Shown here one piece after another: positions 48,861-59,413 of a DNA stretch of 64,000 nucleotides. The DNA comes from Allium sativum. Taxonomy: Eukaryota > Streptophyta > Magnoliopsida > Asparagales > Amaryllidaceae. The position numbers and the translations under genes were made by a program. The notes under the pieces are model-generated. The model ran no database searches and had not been told where the DNA came from. It worked only from the letters and a program-made list of their open reading frames with translations. The stretch's first letter is position 1; every line of letters begins with the position of its first letter. Location of the stretch: the NCBI GenBank assembly GCA_030737875.1, contig CM060910.1, positions 616,541,303 to 616,605,302 on the forward strand. Direction: 5' to 3'.

Positions 48861-48937
48861 TTCATCAGAAATTGGATTAGTAATATCCAATGAGAATGAC
48901 TCGTTAGAGATAGGATCAGTAGTATCCTAGAACGAGT
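48861..48937 (+). other. E7 tandem hairpins just inside the PBS (two units)
   Basis: Unit 1: TTGGAT (48872-48877) with ATCCAA (48885-48890), loop 'tagtaat'. Unit 2: outer ACTCGTT (48899-48905) with AACGAGT (48931-48937) and inner TAGGAT (48911-48916) with ATCCTA (48924-48929), loop 'cagtagt'. These correspond to units 1 and 2 of E4. Confidence 0.75.
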
Positions 48938-49454
48938 GTGAAGAGTATATTATTAAAATGAAAACCATTTTTTTTAATTTTAATAGTATCATACGTATTT
49001 GACTATTTATTTTAAATTGATTTGGACAATCCAATATATAAAGATTTTGCATATACGCCTTGCAATCGTGTATTCGAGGTTTTAATATACTGGATAGATA
49101 TAGAATCATACTCTAGTTACCCGGGAATAATTCTGGTGATGGGGCCCCATCGCCAGTACTTGTTTTCGAGTTTCGAAAGTGAGATTTCTATATATTTCCA
49201 TTTGACTGGTGTGAGAACAAAACTTAACTGAAATTTACTGTTTGTAACTTGACACTGAAATCTGATTTTTGAGTATATAAAAATCATATATATTTGACAA
49301 TCTAATCAACACACTGATTGATGGCTGTGATGTTTGATTATTGATTCAACTAATAAAAATACTAGAATGATAAATAAAGTATAATCAAGATGATTATTAA
49401 GTGAAAAATAATGCTAATTCTCTTGACAAAAATCCTGAAAATATTATATAGGAT

Positions 49455-49877
49455 ATGGACGACTATGGCTTATCTCATACTGAATTCTGGATGACCCCGA
49501 AAAAAGCGAGGAAAGCTTACCAGAAAGCAAAAAAAGAACGTGAGTTGAACTTAGGAACGTACGTGGGTATTTATTGCCGCATATGCAGAAAAGAAGGACA
49601 TTATGCCGTTCGGTGCCCTGAGAGAAAGAAAAGCAGGGAGAAAATGATGAGAATGGACATAGTGTGTTTCAAATGCAAAGAGACGGGGCATTTCGTACAT
49701 AAGTGTCCGAAGATAAAGAAGAAACCCACAAATTTAGGAAAGGAAAAGAAGTGCTTTCGATGCAAAGAAGTAGGGCATCTAGCCCGAGATTGCCCGTTAA
49801 AGAAGGGTGATAAGAAATCCAAGGGAAAGGAGCTATCAACTTTGGAAATCATGCAAGAAGAAGGCACGACTTCCTAG
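49455..49877 (+). CDS. Triple CCHC zinc-knuckle protein, 140 aa (Gag nucleocapsid-like)
   Basis: An intact gene in E7's internal region. The start is supported by an in-frame TAG two codons upstream of ATG. Residues 1-40 are basic and polar without a recognised domain. Three CX2CX4HX4C knuckles follow: Cys41-Cys44-His49-Cys54, Cys71-Cys74-His79-Cys84 and Cys100-Cys103-His108-Cys113. They are joined by Lys/Arg-rich linkers, with a short acidic C-terminus (ELSTLEIMQEEG). Such knuckles bind single-stranded nucleic acid and form the nucleocapsid part of Gag. No capsid, protease or RT domain is present. It may package the element's RNA into a helper's particle (inferred). The frame is undamaged, unlike E2 and the LINE, so it is either recent or selected. 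Confidence 0.85.
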   Translation: MDDYGLSHTEFWMTPKKARKAYQKAKKERELNLGTYVGIYCRICRKEGHYAVRCPERKKSREKMMRMDIVCFKCKETGHFVHKCPKIKKKPTNLGKEKKCFRCKEVGHLARDCPLKKGDKKSKGKELSTLEIMQEEGTTS

Positions 49878-50463
49878 AAAGATGGGTTTTAATGCAATGA
49901 ACTAGCGTTTTGGATATATGTATGTATGTATGATGCTTGTATGAACATAATTATGCTTTTTGTTTTAAAATGTATTAGTATTTTATAATATAACTAAGGT
50001 AAGAAAATGTTGAACCAAGTTGAATTTAGCACTAAACATCGAACTGTATTGAAAATTTATCGCATTTGCTTGCATATACATGTACTTACATTGAACAGGT
50101 CATAGCAAGGAGGCTAGAGCAGAAGAATAAAATTTGTTTGCTCGACAAATAGGTACATGTTTACTATAATTTACTGTTTTGTTTGGGTGATGATGATTTT
50201 ATGAGCCGATTGGCTTTTTCTTTTTCTTTTTGAGATCAGAGGGCCTGTATGGCAATTTCGGGATTTTCCCGGTGCTCCCGGTGCAGGGGAGGTTATGGCG
50301 AAATTTTTCGAAAATTTAGGGTGTTAGCCAAATTTTTGAAAAATTTGAAAAGTTCTTAGAAACTGAAAAGTTGAAGAACTTAAGCCGTAATCAAAATAAT
50401 GAAAGTTGAGTTGGTTTTTAATACAACTTTCGGCTTCGTTCCTTTTCGGGGACGAAAAGTTTT
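49878..50463 (+). other. E7 non-coding internal sequence after the zinc-knuckle gene
   Basis: No further gene. Near the end it reads 'cttcgttccttttcgggga', as in E4. The stretch about 50215-50300 is more GC-rich, without a motif I recognise. Confidence 0.6.
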
Positions 50464-50476
50464 AAGTGAGGGAGAT
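50464..50476 (+). other. E7 polypurine tract
   Basis: AAGTGAGGGAGAT directly before the TG of the 3' LTR. Confidence 0.88.
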
Positions 50477-53400
50477 TGTAACAACCCGGAAAATGCGAGC
50501 CAATTTAAAAATTTTATTTTAGCAATTTTAGCTGAATTTGAATATTTAAAATGAATTATTTAAAAAAAAACGACGAAAAATTTATTTTGAATATATTTAG
50601 AACGTATATTATATAGATCGTCGTTAGAATATAAATATTTATTTAAAATTATATAAAATGAATTGAAAATGGCGCGGCAGTTCGATAATTCGATTTCAAA
50701 CTTCAATTGAATGTACCGGGTGCATAATGAACCGGATTTTAACGAAACCAAAAATATTTGAATCTAATTGATAATATCTTTCCAATGAATCCGACAAATT
50801 GAAATTTCATAGCGCGAATCAAAAGATATGTCCAGTTGAAATTTCAGGATAGTCGCTATGGAATTTCGGCTCCTGAAAATAGCCATTTTGCAAATGACCT
50901 CGGTTTTCGACGAAACCACTTTGTTGGATCCGTGATGTCAATTTATTGCGAGGTTTCAAATTTCATAATTTTTCGATTCAATATGTGAGCGTGGCAAAGG
51001 AAAACGCGTTTGACCAATTTCAGTTGATTTTAATCGACTGGAAAATGGACATTTTTCCAACGGTCTCAGAATTCGACGAAATTAGTTTTGTTAGGACCGT
51101 ATCGTTAATACGAAGCTAGAAAATATTTTTTGGGAATTTTTAGAGTTACTATGTGGCCCTAGTAAATTGAAGTGCGCGTTCAAATTCAATATATAGAGTT
51201 ATATGTTGATTTTGACGAAAACTGATCGAAACGATCGAATCAGCTTGTGATACATATCCCATTGTGTTCGGAATGGGGGTAATTAACTATGGGCGACAGT
51301 CGGTGGGTTCGATTTCGAGTTCGAATTTTAAAGTTACTTTTTGGTGGATTAAAATAAATTAAATAATTAAATAAATATAAAACCTCCCTCACACTCTCTC
51401 TCCCTTACTAGGTCAACAGCCCCCCCCCCTTCGTTCATAACTGAAAGAATAAAAAAAAAGGAAATCGATCCTAGCCACCCACCGCCTCCTCCCCAGGTCG
51501 CGCCATCGGCCTCGCCACCAGCCGCCGCACCGATCCTGCCCCCCCCCCTCGCGATTCTCTTCCCTCTTCCCCACTCGCGATTCTCTTCTCTCTTCCTTCA
51601 GCAAAACCCCAATCCGTAGGTCCCTAGCCACACCCTGCGCCTGAGAAGAACCGCCCACCGCCGCCTGAACTTTCCCCTCCCCTGCCGCGAGCGGAAGACC
51701 CCCACACCCCCTCCTTCTTCGATTCAACGCAGTAAGCTTTTCATGTATTTTCATATTTATTTTGTTTTATTTCGGGTTTTTTTTAATGTTATTTAACCAA
51801 TGAAAATCTGATTTTTGTTCTTTTCTTTTTTTGTTAATAACCTTGGTTATAAACGTTGTGTTTAAAAATATGAATTTTTTCGATATGAAATAGTGTTAAA
51901 ATTTTGATTTTTACCTTAGGAACGAAGTGATTTTTATACCAATGTTATGCTTTGAAAAGGCGAAATCTTTATTTTTGAAAGGGCGAAATCATTATTTTTG
52001 AAATAGGAAATGTGTTCTTTTTAAAAATAAATAAATATACATGGCTTTTGAAATAAAATTAGCATAGAGATTTTTAAACTACAAATTTTGCTTTATTTTG
52101 AACTATACAATACTTTGTTTTAAAAATATAAAGATAAGATTTTTGAAAATATAAAAGTGAGATTTTTATATAGATAAAAATTCGATTTTTAATACATATG
52201 AAGTAGAAATAAAATAGAATTTTTATTTATTGAAAATAAGTGATAAAAATATAATTTTTAATATGAACAGCAGGAAAGGATCGCAGTGATATTTTCAGCA
52301 TTATCCGAACCATTCAGAAATTGATAATGGAGGAGTGGATCTCTAAGGTGAGAACTCCTCACTTTTATTTCAAATTTTTAGTTAGAAATATATACTAGGA
52401 TGCAGACGGTGTTTAGTAGCACCCGACACCATCGTCCACAAACCATGGACTTGTTTGTTTGGTTGTGTAGTTGGTTAGATTATTTGATTTGAATTTGGTT
52501 GTTTAGTGAAATTGAATTGGTTTGATTGATATGTGTATGGCGTGGGCCATTATTAGACCGGGGATAAGGCTAGACCTTGTCCCGTTTCTAGTATCATGCC
52601 GTTATGCCGCCGAAATTTTCTAAAATATGTTAGAAAAATAAAAATATCATTTTTATCGTGTAAATGAACTGAATAGAAATTCATGTGTTGACATAAATTA
52701 GTTATCGTTAAAAATATAATTTTTAACGTGGAAGTGAATATAATAAAATAGAATTGAAATTGAATTTGAATAGAATTGAAATTGAATTCGAATAAAATAG
52801 AATTTTAATTGAATTCGAATAAAATAGAATTGAAATTGAATTCGAATAGAATAGAATTGAAATTGAATTCGAATAGAATAGAATTGAAATTGAATTCGAA
52901 TAGAATAGACTTGAAATTGAATTCGAATAGAATAGAATTGAAATTGAATTCGAATAATATAGAATTGAAATTGAATTCGAATATAATAGAATTGAAATTG
53001 AATTCGAATAAAATAGAATTGAAATTGAATTCGAATAAAATAGAATTGAAATTGAATTCGAATAGAATAGAATTGAAATTGAATTCGAATAGAATAGAAT
53101 TGAAATTGAATTCGAATAGAATAGAATTGAAATTGAATTCGAATAAAATAGAATTGAAATTGAGTTCGAATAAAATAGAATTGAAATTGAATTCGAATAG
53201 AATAGAATTGAAATTGAATTCAAATAGAATAGAATTGAAATTGAATTCGAATAGAATAGAATTGAAATTGAATTCGAATAGAATAGACTTGAAATTGAAT
53301 TCGAATAAAATAGAATTGAAATTGAATTCGAATAAAATAGAATTGAAATTGAATAGAATAGAATTGAAATTGAATTCGAATAAAATAGAATTGAAATTGA

Positions 53401-56274
53401 ATTCGAATAGAATAGAATTGGAATTGAATTCGAATAAAATAGAATTGAAATTGAATTCGAATAAAATAGAATTGAAATTGAATTCGAATAGAATAGAATT
53501 GGAATTGAATTCGAATAGAATAGAATCGAATTGAAATTGATTTGAAATTGAAATGGAAGTTGAAATTGTTTTTGAAACGAATTTAAAACGATTTATAAAA
53601 TTCATTTTAAATAGGAAATCGAGGAAGTATATATTATATATATTATATATATAATATAATGGCCTGAAGAGAATGCGCCGCGCCGCGGCAGTTCGCGAAT
53701 TTCGACCATTGACTTCGAACGGACATTACGGGAGATCCGACCGTCGGATTCTCCTAAAACCGGTACCGTTGGGTTCGTATCGAATAGAGCTTTCCAATGA
53801 ATATTAGAAATTTGAAATCTAACGGTTGGATTTGGAATTATGTCCAAATCAAATATGGAAAAGGTCGCTATAAGTGCAGTTCATTGGCAGTTATTGAAAA
53901 CCGACTGTACGGGCCTTGATAAAATAATTAAAAATATCTATAATTTGTGTGAAATCAAAAGGAATGATTTGGGAAAAATTGGGATGAAAAACTCCATATT
54001 TGAAAAGATAAAAATAGATTTTTATCGAAATGAACTAGTTTTGAACTAGAATAAAAATCAATTTATTTTTGAAATAAATAAATTGAATTTGAAATGGGTT
54101 TTAAATAACCAGAATTTATAATATATTTTATTGGAATTGAAATAGAATGTGATTTGGGTTTATCGTGGACTGTGTTTTAAATGACATTAGCTCTTTAACC
54201 CAGTAAAAGGAGTTTTAATGAATCTTTAATTAGATTGAAATGTGGATTGATAATTTAAATTATCAAAATTGGGAAATGATCGAAAGGGGAGTATCTTCAG
54301 TTTTACTCCTAGCGATAGTTAAATCTTTAATTAGATTTGAAAGTGAAATGGTAATTAAATTTACCGATACACCGTGGTGTTAGTTATGGGGTAATAACAG
54401 TTTTGCTCCATGGGATGAATAGGTTGGGATTGGGAAATAAAATAAATAATTACTTCGGTGTGGTTCGCTAATCCCGACTAGTTTGGAAAACCATAATATG
54501 GTTTGAAATGACATCCATAGGAAGATTAAAGAATAAATTTAAAAGAATTTATCTTTGATAAAATTAATGGGAATATTTCCCTAGGAGTGTGAATATATGA
54601 ATAAAAGAATATTCTGAATTGGATTGAGGCGTACATTGTGTTTTATAGCACTTGTTGATTAAGATATGCGAGTTATTCAGAAAGTCCGGGTATAACCCAT
54701 TCTGAATAACTGATTCGACGACAAGTCGAAGAGATTGAAGACGGTGCAAGACCGACGATCTTCACATCGAATGGATGGGTGCTACTGATGCTCACGATGG
54801 GAGTAGCTACCTTGAAGGGGGCTAAAGTAGTAGCCGTCCGGACGTGCATGGAGGTCGACGGATATGCGAGGAAAGTGCCTCCGGTTTCGTTCAGACCCAG
54901 AACAGACTTGTAAATGGATGGTGTGTCTGACATTGTATTCCTTTATATTGTATTCATTGATCTCTGCTAAATATATATCTGTTTGGCGGCGGAGAATTTA
55001 TTCTCTTGCTTAACGCCCTTCTCTGAGACATACGAGCTCAGAGGTTATATATTGGCAGAAATCAGTGGTACGATATGGATTGATAGTGTGGTATGCTGAG
55101 ATGCAGTGATCCAGACTTCTGTTGAAAAGCAAAGTTTGGTGGATGATGATCAAAGCGCAACTTTAATATAGCATGGCTCTGTGTATAGCGTTGATTCGCG
55201 AGCCTCACACCCCGGTATGGTGGTAAACTGATGGTTTGATCAGTATGCTTTTTAGAGGATGGGCACCTTCGTGGTGTCGTTGATTCGGTCGACCGAGATT
55301 GAGCTCAGTGCTCAGAGGGATAGGGTAAGCGGTGTTTTCTCTCACCGAGACGTAAGCCGCAGTGATACTCGATTTCCCAAAAGTGCGGATGTGCATTACG
55401 GTGTTTTCTCTAGCTGAGACGTAAGCCGTTGAAATGGCACTACGCGATCGATCTTTCGAATCAGGAGCCACCATGATGGAAATCCAATTTCCAAATATGA
55501 CATTTTGCGATTTTTGATTGTAGAGCCTAGTATTGGCGACATGATATATGGTACCCATGTCGTCTATGATTGATATATTTATATTTGAAGTTGTTTTCTT
55601 CACTTATAGTAATAATATAAGATGAAATTTCGCGTATCAAGCATATTTGGCTATTATAAGGGAAAACCCTATCCTTCGGCTTGCGTTGCATTGTGTGATG
55701 GGATCTGGGTCTTATAATAGCTTCATTGTTCTTTATTTAGCATTGCGCTGTTTGTTTTATGCACTGGTATTCTTGGGAGGAAACCCGTTCCGTGTTATAC
55801 GGCGTGGTCCCTTGATTTACCTAACTTTAAAAACAAAGATTAATAACTGTTTTAGTTCTCACACCGGTCACATGACTGACCTGGAGTTTATTGTTTTAAC
55901 CTAAACTCTGGGTGCCCCTATTTTCCACACGGGCAGCTAGTGGTTTCGGTTTTGCAGATTTATATTCACAGGATCCTGATCTACAGCTGGAACGATATCC
56001 GGAAAGCTCTGTATCCGTATTTCTCTTCTTGTTGTGTTTTATATTATTTCCGCTGCAATGTATTTAAATGTAATTTAAATATCTGGTATTTTCTGTGTAA
56101 TATTTATTCATACTCTGTATATTCTTGTATTCTGATGGAATTGTTGTAATATACAATGAAATGTTCTTCTGTTTGCGTTCTATTTTGTCGTGTTCTCAAA
56201 ACAATCAGGCATTTCGAAAGGTCTAGATCGGTTTAGCGACTGATTCGGATCGAGCGAAATTCCTTGTTGTCACA
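50477..56274 (+). repeat. E7 3' LTR, 5798 bp
   Basis: Same layout as the 5' LTR: TATA 51376-51382, donor-like AAGGTGAGAA 52345-52354, minisatellite about 52752-53530, CACACCAGTC-type box from 55858, acceptor-like AG at 55956-55957. Small indels (C-run length, minisatellite copies, 'caatttta' insertion near the start) distinguish the two LTRs. Confidence 0.9.
52752..53530 (+). repeat. 27-bp minisatellite in the E7 3' LTR (about 29 copies)
   Basis: Same unit as at 45316-46040, with a different order of the g/a variants and one shortened unit near 53350, so the arrays have changed since insertion. Confidence 0.9.
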
Positions 56275-56279
56275 GTGTG
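56275..56279 (+). repeat. E7 target-site duplication, right copy
   Basis: GTGTG directly after the CA end of E7, followed by the rest of the E6 LTR ('ctttctcaagc'). Confidence 0.9.
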
Positions 56280-56955
56280 CTTTCTCAAGCACCTTTCGGC
56301 CTCAAATCGGAGTATTAAACGATAACGATTTTCAAAAATTCTTCAACCATATTGTCCAGTTTCTAACGTACTTCAATCCTGTTGTTCAAATCCAAAATGG
56401 GAGTTCGTTTGGATTTTCAAATAATTTATTTTAATTTTGTTTTCTTAATAACTTTTTATATTCGATACGAGATTTTCCCAGACTTCATACATAGCTAATA
56501 TTGTATGTTCTAAATTTATCTGGATAGGTCTCAGTTTCTAGTTTTGCTATTAGGACTATCAAATTCCAATTATCATCAAAATTTAGTTCAAATTTTGGCC
56601 TTCTATTTTTTCTTTTCCACATACGGATGTCGATTTACGCGAAACTTCCCTGAGTACTAAAATTCACTATTCCGGATCCAACTGAGGTGGTCTCACTATC
56701 TAGCAATATCCTGTTCTCAAGATATCCTCAAAATCATCCGTTTTTAGTTCAAATTATGAATCTTTTGCGAATTTAACATATCTAACAGATGCCATTTTTT
56801 ATGTAACCTGGTTGGTTACCTAATTTCATCATTCCAGATTTAATGAAATGGATTTCATCGAAATCCGAGTTTGTTAGCTACTACTTCCTTAAGAAACTGC
56901 TATTTCTTAAGAGAAATCGATATTAAATTGGTTCTAAATTTTTTGGGTCGTTACA
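56280..56955 (-). repeat. E6 3' LTR, second segment (right of E7)
   Basis: Matches 61160-61836 of the right LTR and ends 'gggtcgttaca' on the plus strand, the TG start of the LTR on the coding strand. Confidence 0.85.
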
Positions 56956-57849
56956 TTCTCCTTCACTTAAAATGATTTCTTCCTCGAAATCGAAGTCGGA
57001 ACTAATGGTCATATATTTAACCGATATCTTGATTATTAATCCTAGATCTTTGTTGGTTAACTCCACTATTTAACTTTATCTGTTTATTCATTGGGCATGA
57101 GACCGCATAATATACCTCTTTACAACAGCAAAACACCCATAAGTTTTCCTTTATTCTTATCCTTTCAGGAGTAACCATGAATATACTTGCTTAGGTCCAA
57201 CCTATTTTCTTCTTTTATCTGCTCATAAATCCTTTTCGCTTGTTTTCGACTCATAATCTTAGGTTTAATTCCAGATAGACCACAGTTATCTATGCCCTAC
57301 AACTTTTAATATTTTACCAAAATGTTTTGTAATCTTTTTAGCAAATGCCTCGACTTTCCAAAATCGTCAGGAATTCAAATTTCTTAATTAGTTATACTAA
57401 TTATTATATCCAACAATCAATTAGTGGATTAAATTTTCCAAAACATAGCTTTCATCAAAACATATATCCCTTTTTTATGAAAATATATTTTTGGACAAAA
57501 TTATTTCATTCATCCATAAAACTGGGGTAGACTACTCTGTTTAAGTGTTTAGAAACACCAATCGATACAGCGAGCTCTTACTGTACCGACCAATGTTCAT
57601 AACCCACTCAACAAATTAATCCAACACAAAACCATTTGTATATCAAATTACAAATACGTCTCTCATATATATATATATATGCTATATATATATATATATA
57701 GACATATACAAATACACTCACAACTCATTCTAGGGTATTACTAACCCTATCTCTAATGAGTTACTTATCCTAGAATACTACTGATCCTATCTCTGGCATG
57801 TCTGTATCCCATAGAACTAAGGTTTTTCTAACCTCACTCTGATATCAAC
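56956..57849 (-). other. E6 internal region, 894 bp, non-coding
   Basis: Begins with the polypurine tract (AAGTGAAGGAGAA on minus, 56956-56968) and ends with a degenerate PBS (minus GTTGATATCAGAGT, 57836-57849). No credible gene. A TA-rich microsatellite lies at about 57665-57705. The hairpins are described separately. Confidence 0.8.
57722..57790 (-). other. E6 tandem hairpins just inside the PBS (two units)
   Basis: One unit has outer AACTCATT (57722-57729) with AATGAGTT (57755-57762) and inner TAGGGT (57731-57736) with ACCCTA (57744-57749). The second (57767-57790) has inner TAGGAT with ATTCTA on the minus strand, one G-U pair. The inner stem GGGT/ACCC replaces GGAT/ATCC of E4 and E7 with pairing kept. 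Confidence 0.75.
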
Positions 57850-59166
57850 TGTGATGACCCGCACTTCTGCCTACTTCAAACCGACCAAAAACCGAAAAAC
57901 CCACGTCGATTCAAGGTAAGCAAAAGTACGTTTCGTTAGGGTTTATCAGAGAAAACACAATGGAATACAACGATCACAACGGAACATATAAAATATAATA
58001 AGAATATATTATTGTAGCAGAAACATTTTGAATACAAAATCTGATTTTACATACCACTACTCCATAAAGACTTAACATAATATACTGATAATAGAGTACG
58101 TCCGGCCTTCACATGAAAATCCAGTTCTCTCTGGAACCCCAAGTCTTCAAGCTTGATCCTAATCTCGAAAACTGAAGAAAAAAAAACTAATAGACTGCCC
58201 GTGTGGAAATCGTGGGCGCCCGCAGTTTGCAAGGGAAAAAAAACTACGAGTCAGTCATGAGACTAGTGTGAGAAAACTCAAATCAGTTATTCACTTTATT
58301 TCAAAGTTGGGTATCTCATGGAACCACACCGTATAATACGCAACGGGTTCCCTCCCAAGGATACATGCACCACTAATTACCCCAAAAGTAGACTTATGAA
58401 GCTAACAATGCAACCAACAATATGCAGTTCCTCAAACTACCCATTTGGTTTAATCCCCAAATTTTGATTTTCCAAATCCCATTATCTTTATAGAAATTAT
58501 ACCTTTGGACTTTAAACCGAATTCTTATTTCAAATCGTTTGAAATACATATATAACTTTCATATCAAATTAGCTTTCACTTTGGGATTTTAAACCAAAGC
58601 ATATTTGAAAACCTCAAATATCTACTGTACAAGCATATCAAAATATATGCCACCTGATCGAGAGATCCTCCTGATGACCAGGCTCCAGGTACATCTTACC
58701 GTCATGATAATAATCCAGGTACGTCCTCTCTCCACCTCGAGGGCGAACCATACCATACATCCCCGACTTTTCATCACCAACGTCGTTACCCAATCATTGG
58801 TAACACATAGAAATCATTTTTATATCCCGAAGTGGGCAAAATAATTTCTTAATAATAATCACAAGTACTTTCAAACTATAGGACTTCACATCCGCAATTC
58901 ACATATATGATCAGTCACTATTAATCAAATAACCTTTGAGCTCGTACGTCTCAAAGAAGGGTGTTAAGCAAAAGAATAAATTCTCCGCCATCAAATAGAT
59001 ACATCATCAAGAGCAACTAATTGGTTATGTTATGAACCACAATGTCAAACACATAATATATTTCGAAATCATTTCGAAGTCATCGGGTTTTGTCCTCGAA
59101 ATCCTTTCTGTTTTATAAAACATTCCCTATCCAAAATGGCGAAAACCATTTCTTTTCACTTAAGAA

Positions 59167-59183
59167 AATCACATTTCAAAACA
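59167..59183 (+). repeat. SINE target-site duplication, left copy
   Basis: AATCACATTTCAAAACA, identical to 59397-59413; a single copy is present at the same place in the other E6 LTR. Confidence 0.92.
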
Positions 59184-59396
59184 CCCGACACTCCTAGCTC
59201 AGTTGGTTAGAGGTGGGCGAATTGGAATGCGACATAGGTCTCTGGTTCGAGGGTCACCTCTGCCAATTTCTGGGGGTGACTACCTAGGTAGTGTGAAGGC
59301 ATTGAAAAATCAGGGCATATCGCTACCCGTAGGGTTTACTAAGACCGACATGCAATGGCTTGAGTGAAGTCTTAGGTTCCACACGTAAGTCCAAAT
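59184..59396 (+). mobile_element. tRNA-derived SINE, 213 bp
   Basis: A Pol III box A, TAGCTCAGTTGG (59195-59206), and a box B-like GGTTCGAGGGT (59244-59254) at tRNA-like spacing mark a tRNA-derived head. The tRNA-unrelated body runs to 'gtaagtccaaat'. It is flanked by a perfect 17-bp duplication. There is no poly-A or poly-T tail, which is unusual. Mobilisation would have needed a LINE. The source tRNA and SINE family are not identified. Confidence 0.9.
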
Positions 59397-59413
59397 AATC
59401 ACATTTCAAAACA
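59397..59413 (+). repeat. SINE target-site duplication, right copy
   Basis: AATCACATTTCAAAACA, followed by 'ttcattaaattg' as at the empty site in the other LTR. Confidence 0.92.

Larger units (their letters stand above)
43050..56274 (+). mobile_element. E7: 13.2 kb non-autonomous LTR element encoding only a triple zinc-knuckle protein
   Basis: Complete, with perfect 5-bp duplication, LTRs of 5747 and 5798 bp, exact tRNA-Met PBS, post-PBS hairpins, a single 140-codon gene and a polypurine tract. The two LTRs look nearly identical over long stretches, pointing to a recent insertion. No protease, RT or integrase is present, so those had to come from another element. Confidence 0.92.

Noticed and set aside
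57345..57530. 61-codon plus-strand frame in the E6 internal region
   Set aside because: Antisense to E6 and low complexity; no motif.
59184..59260. A tRNA gene
   Set aside because: Box A and box B are present but no acceptor stem pairing, and perfect duplications flank a 213-bp unit, so it is a SINE.
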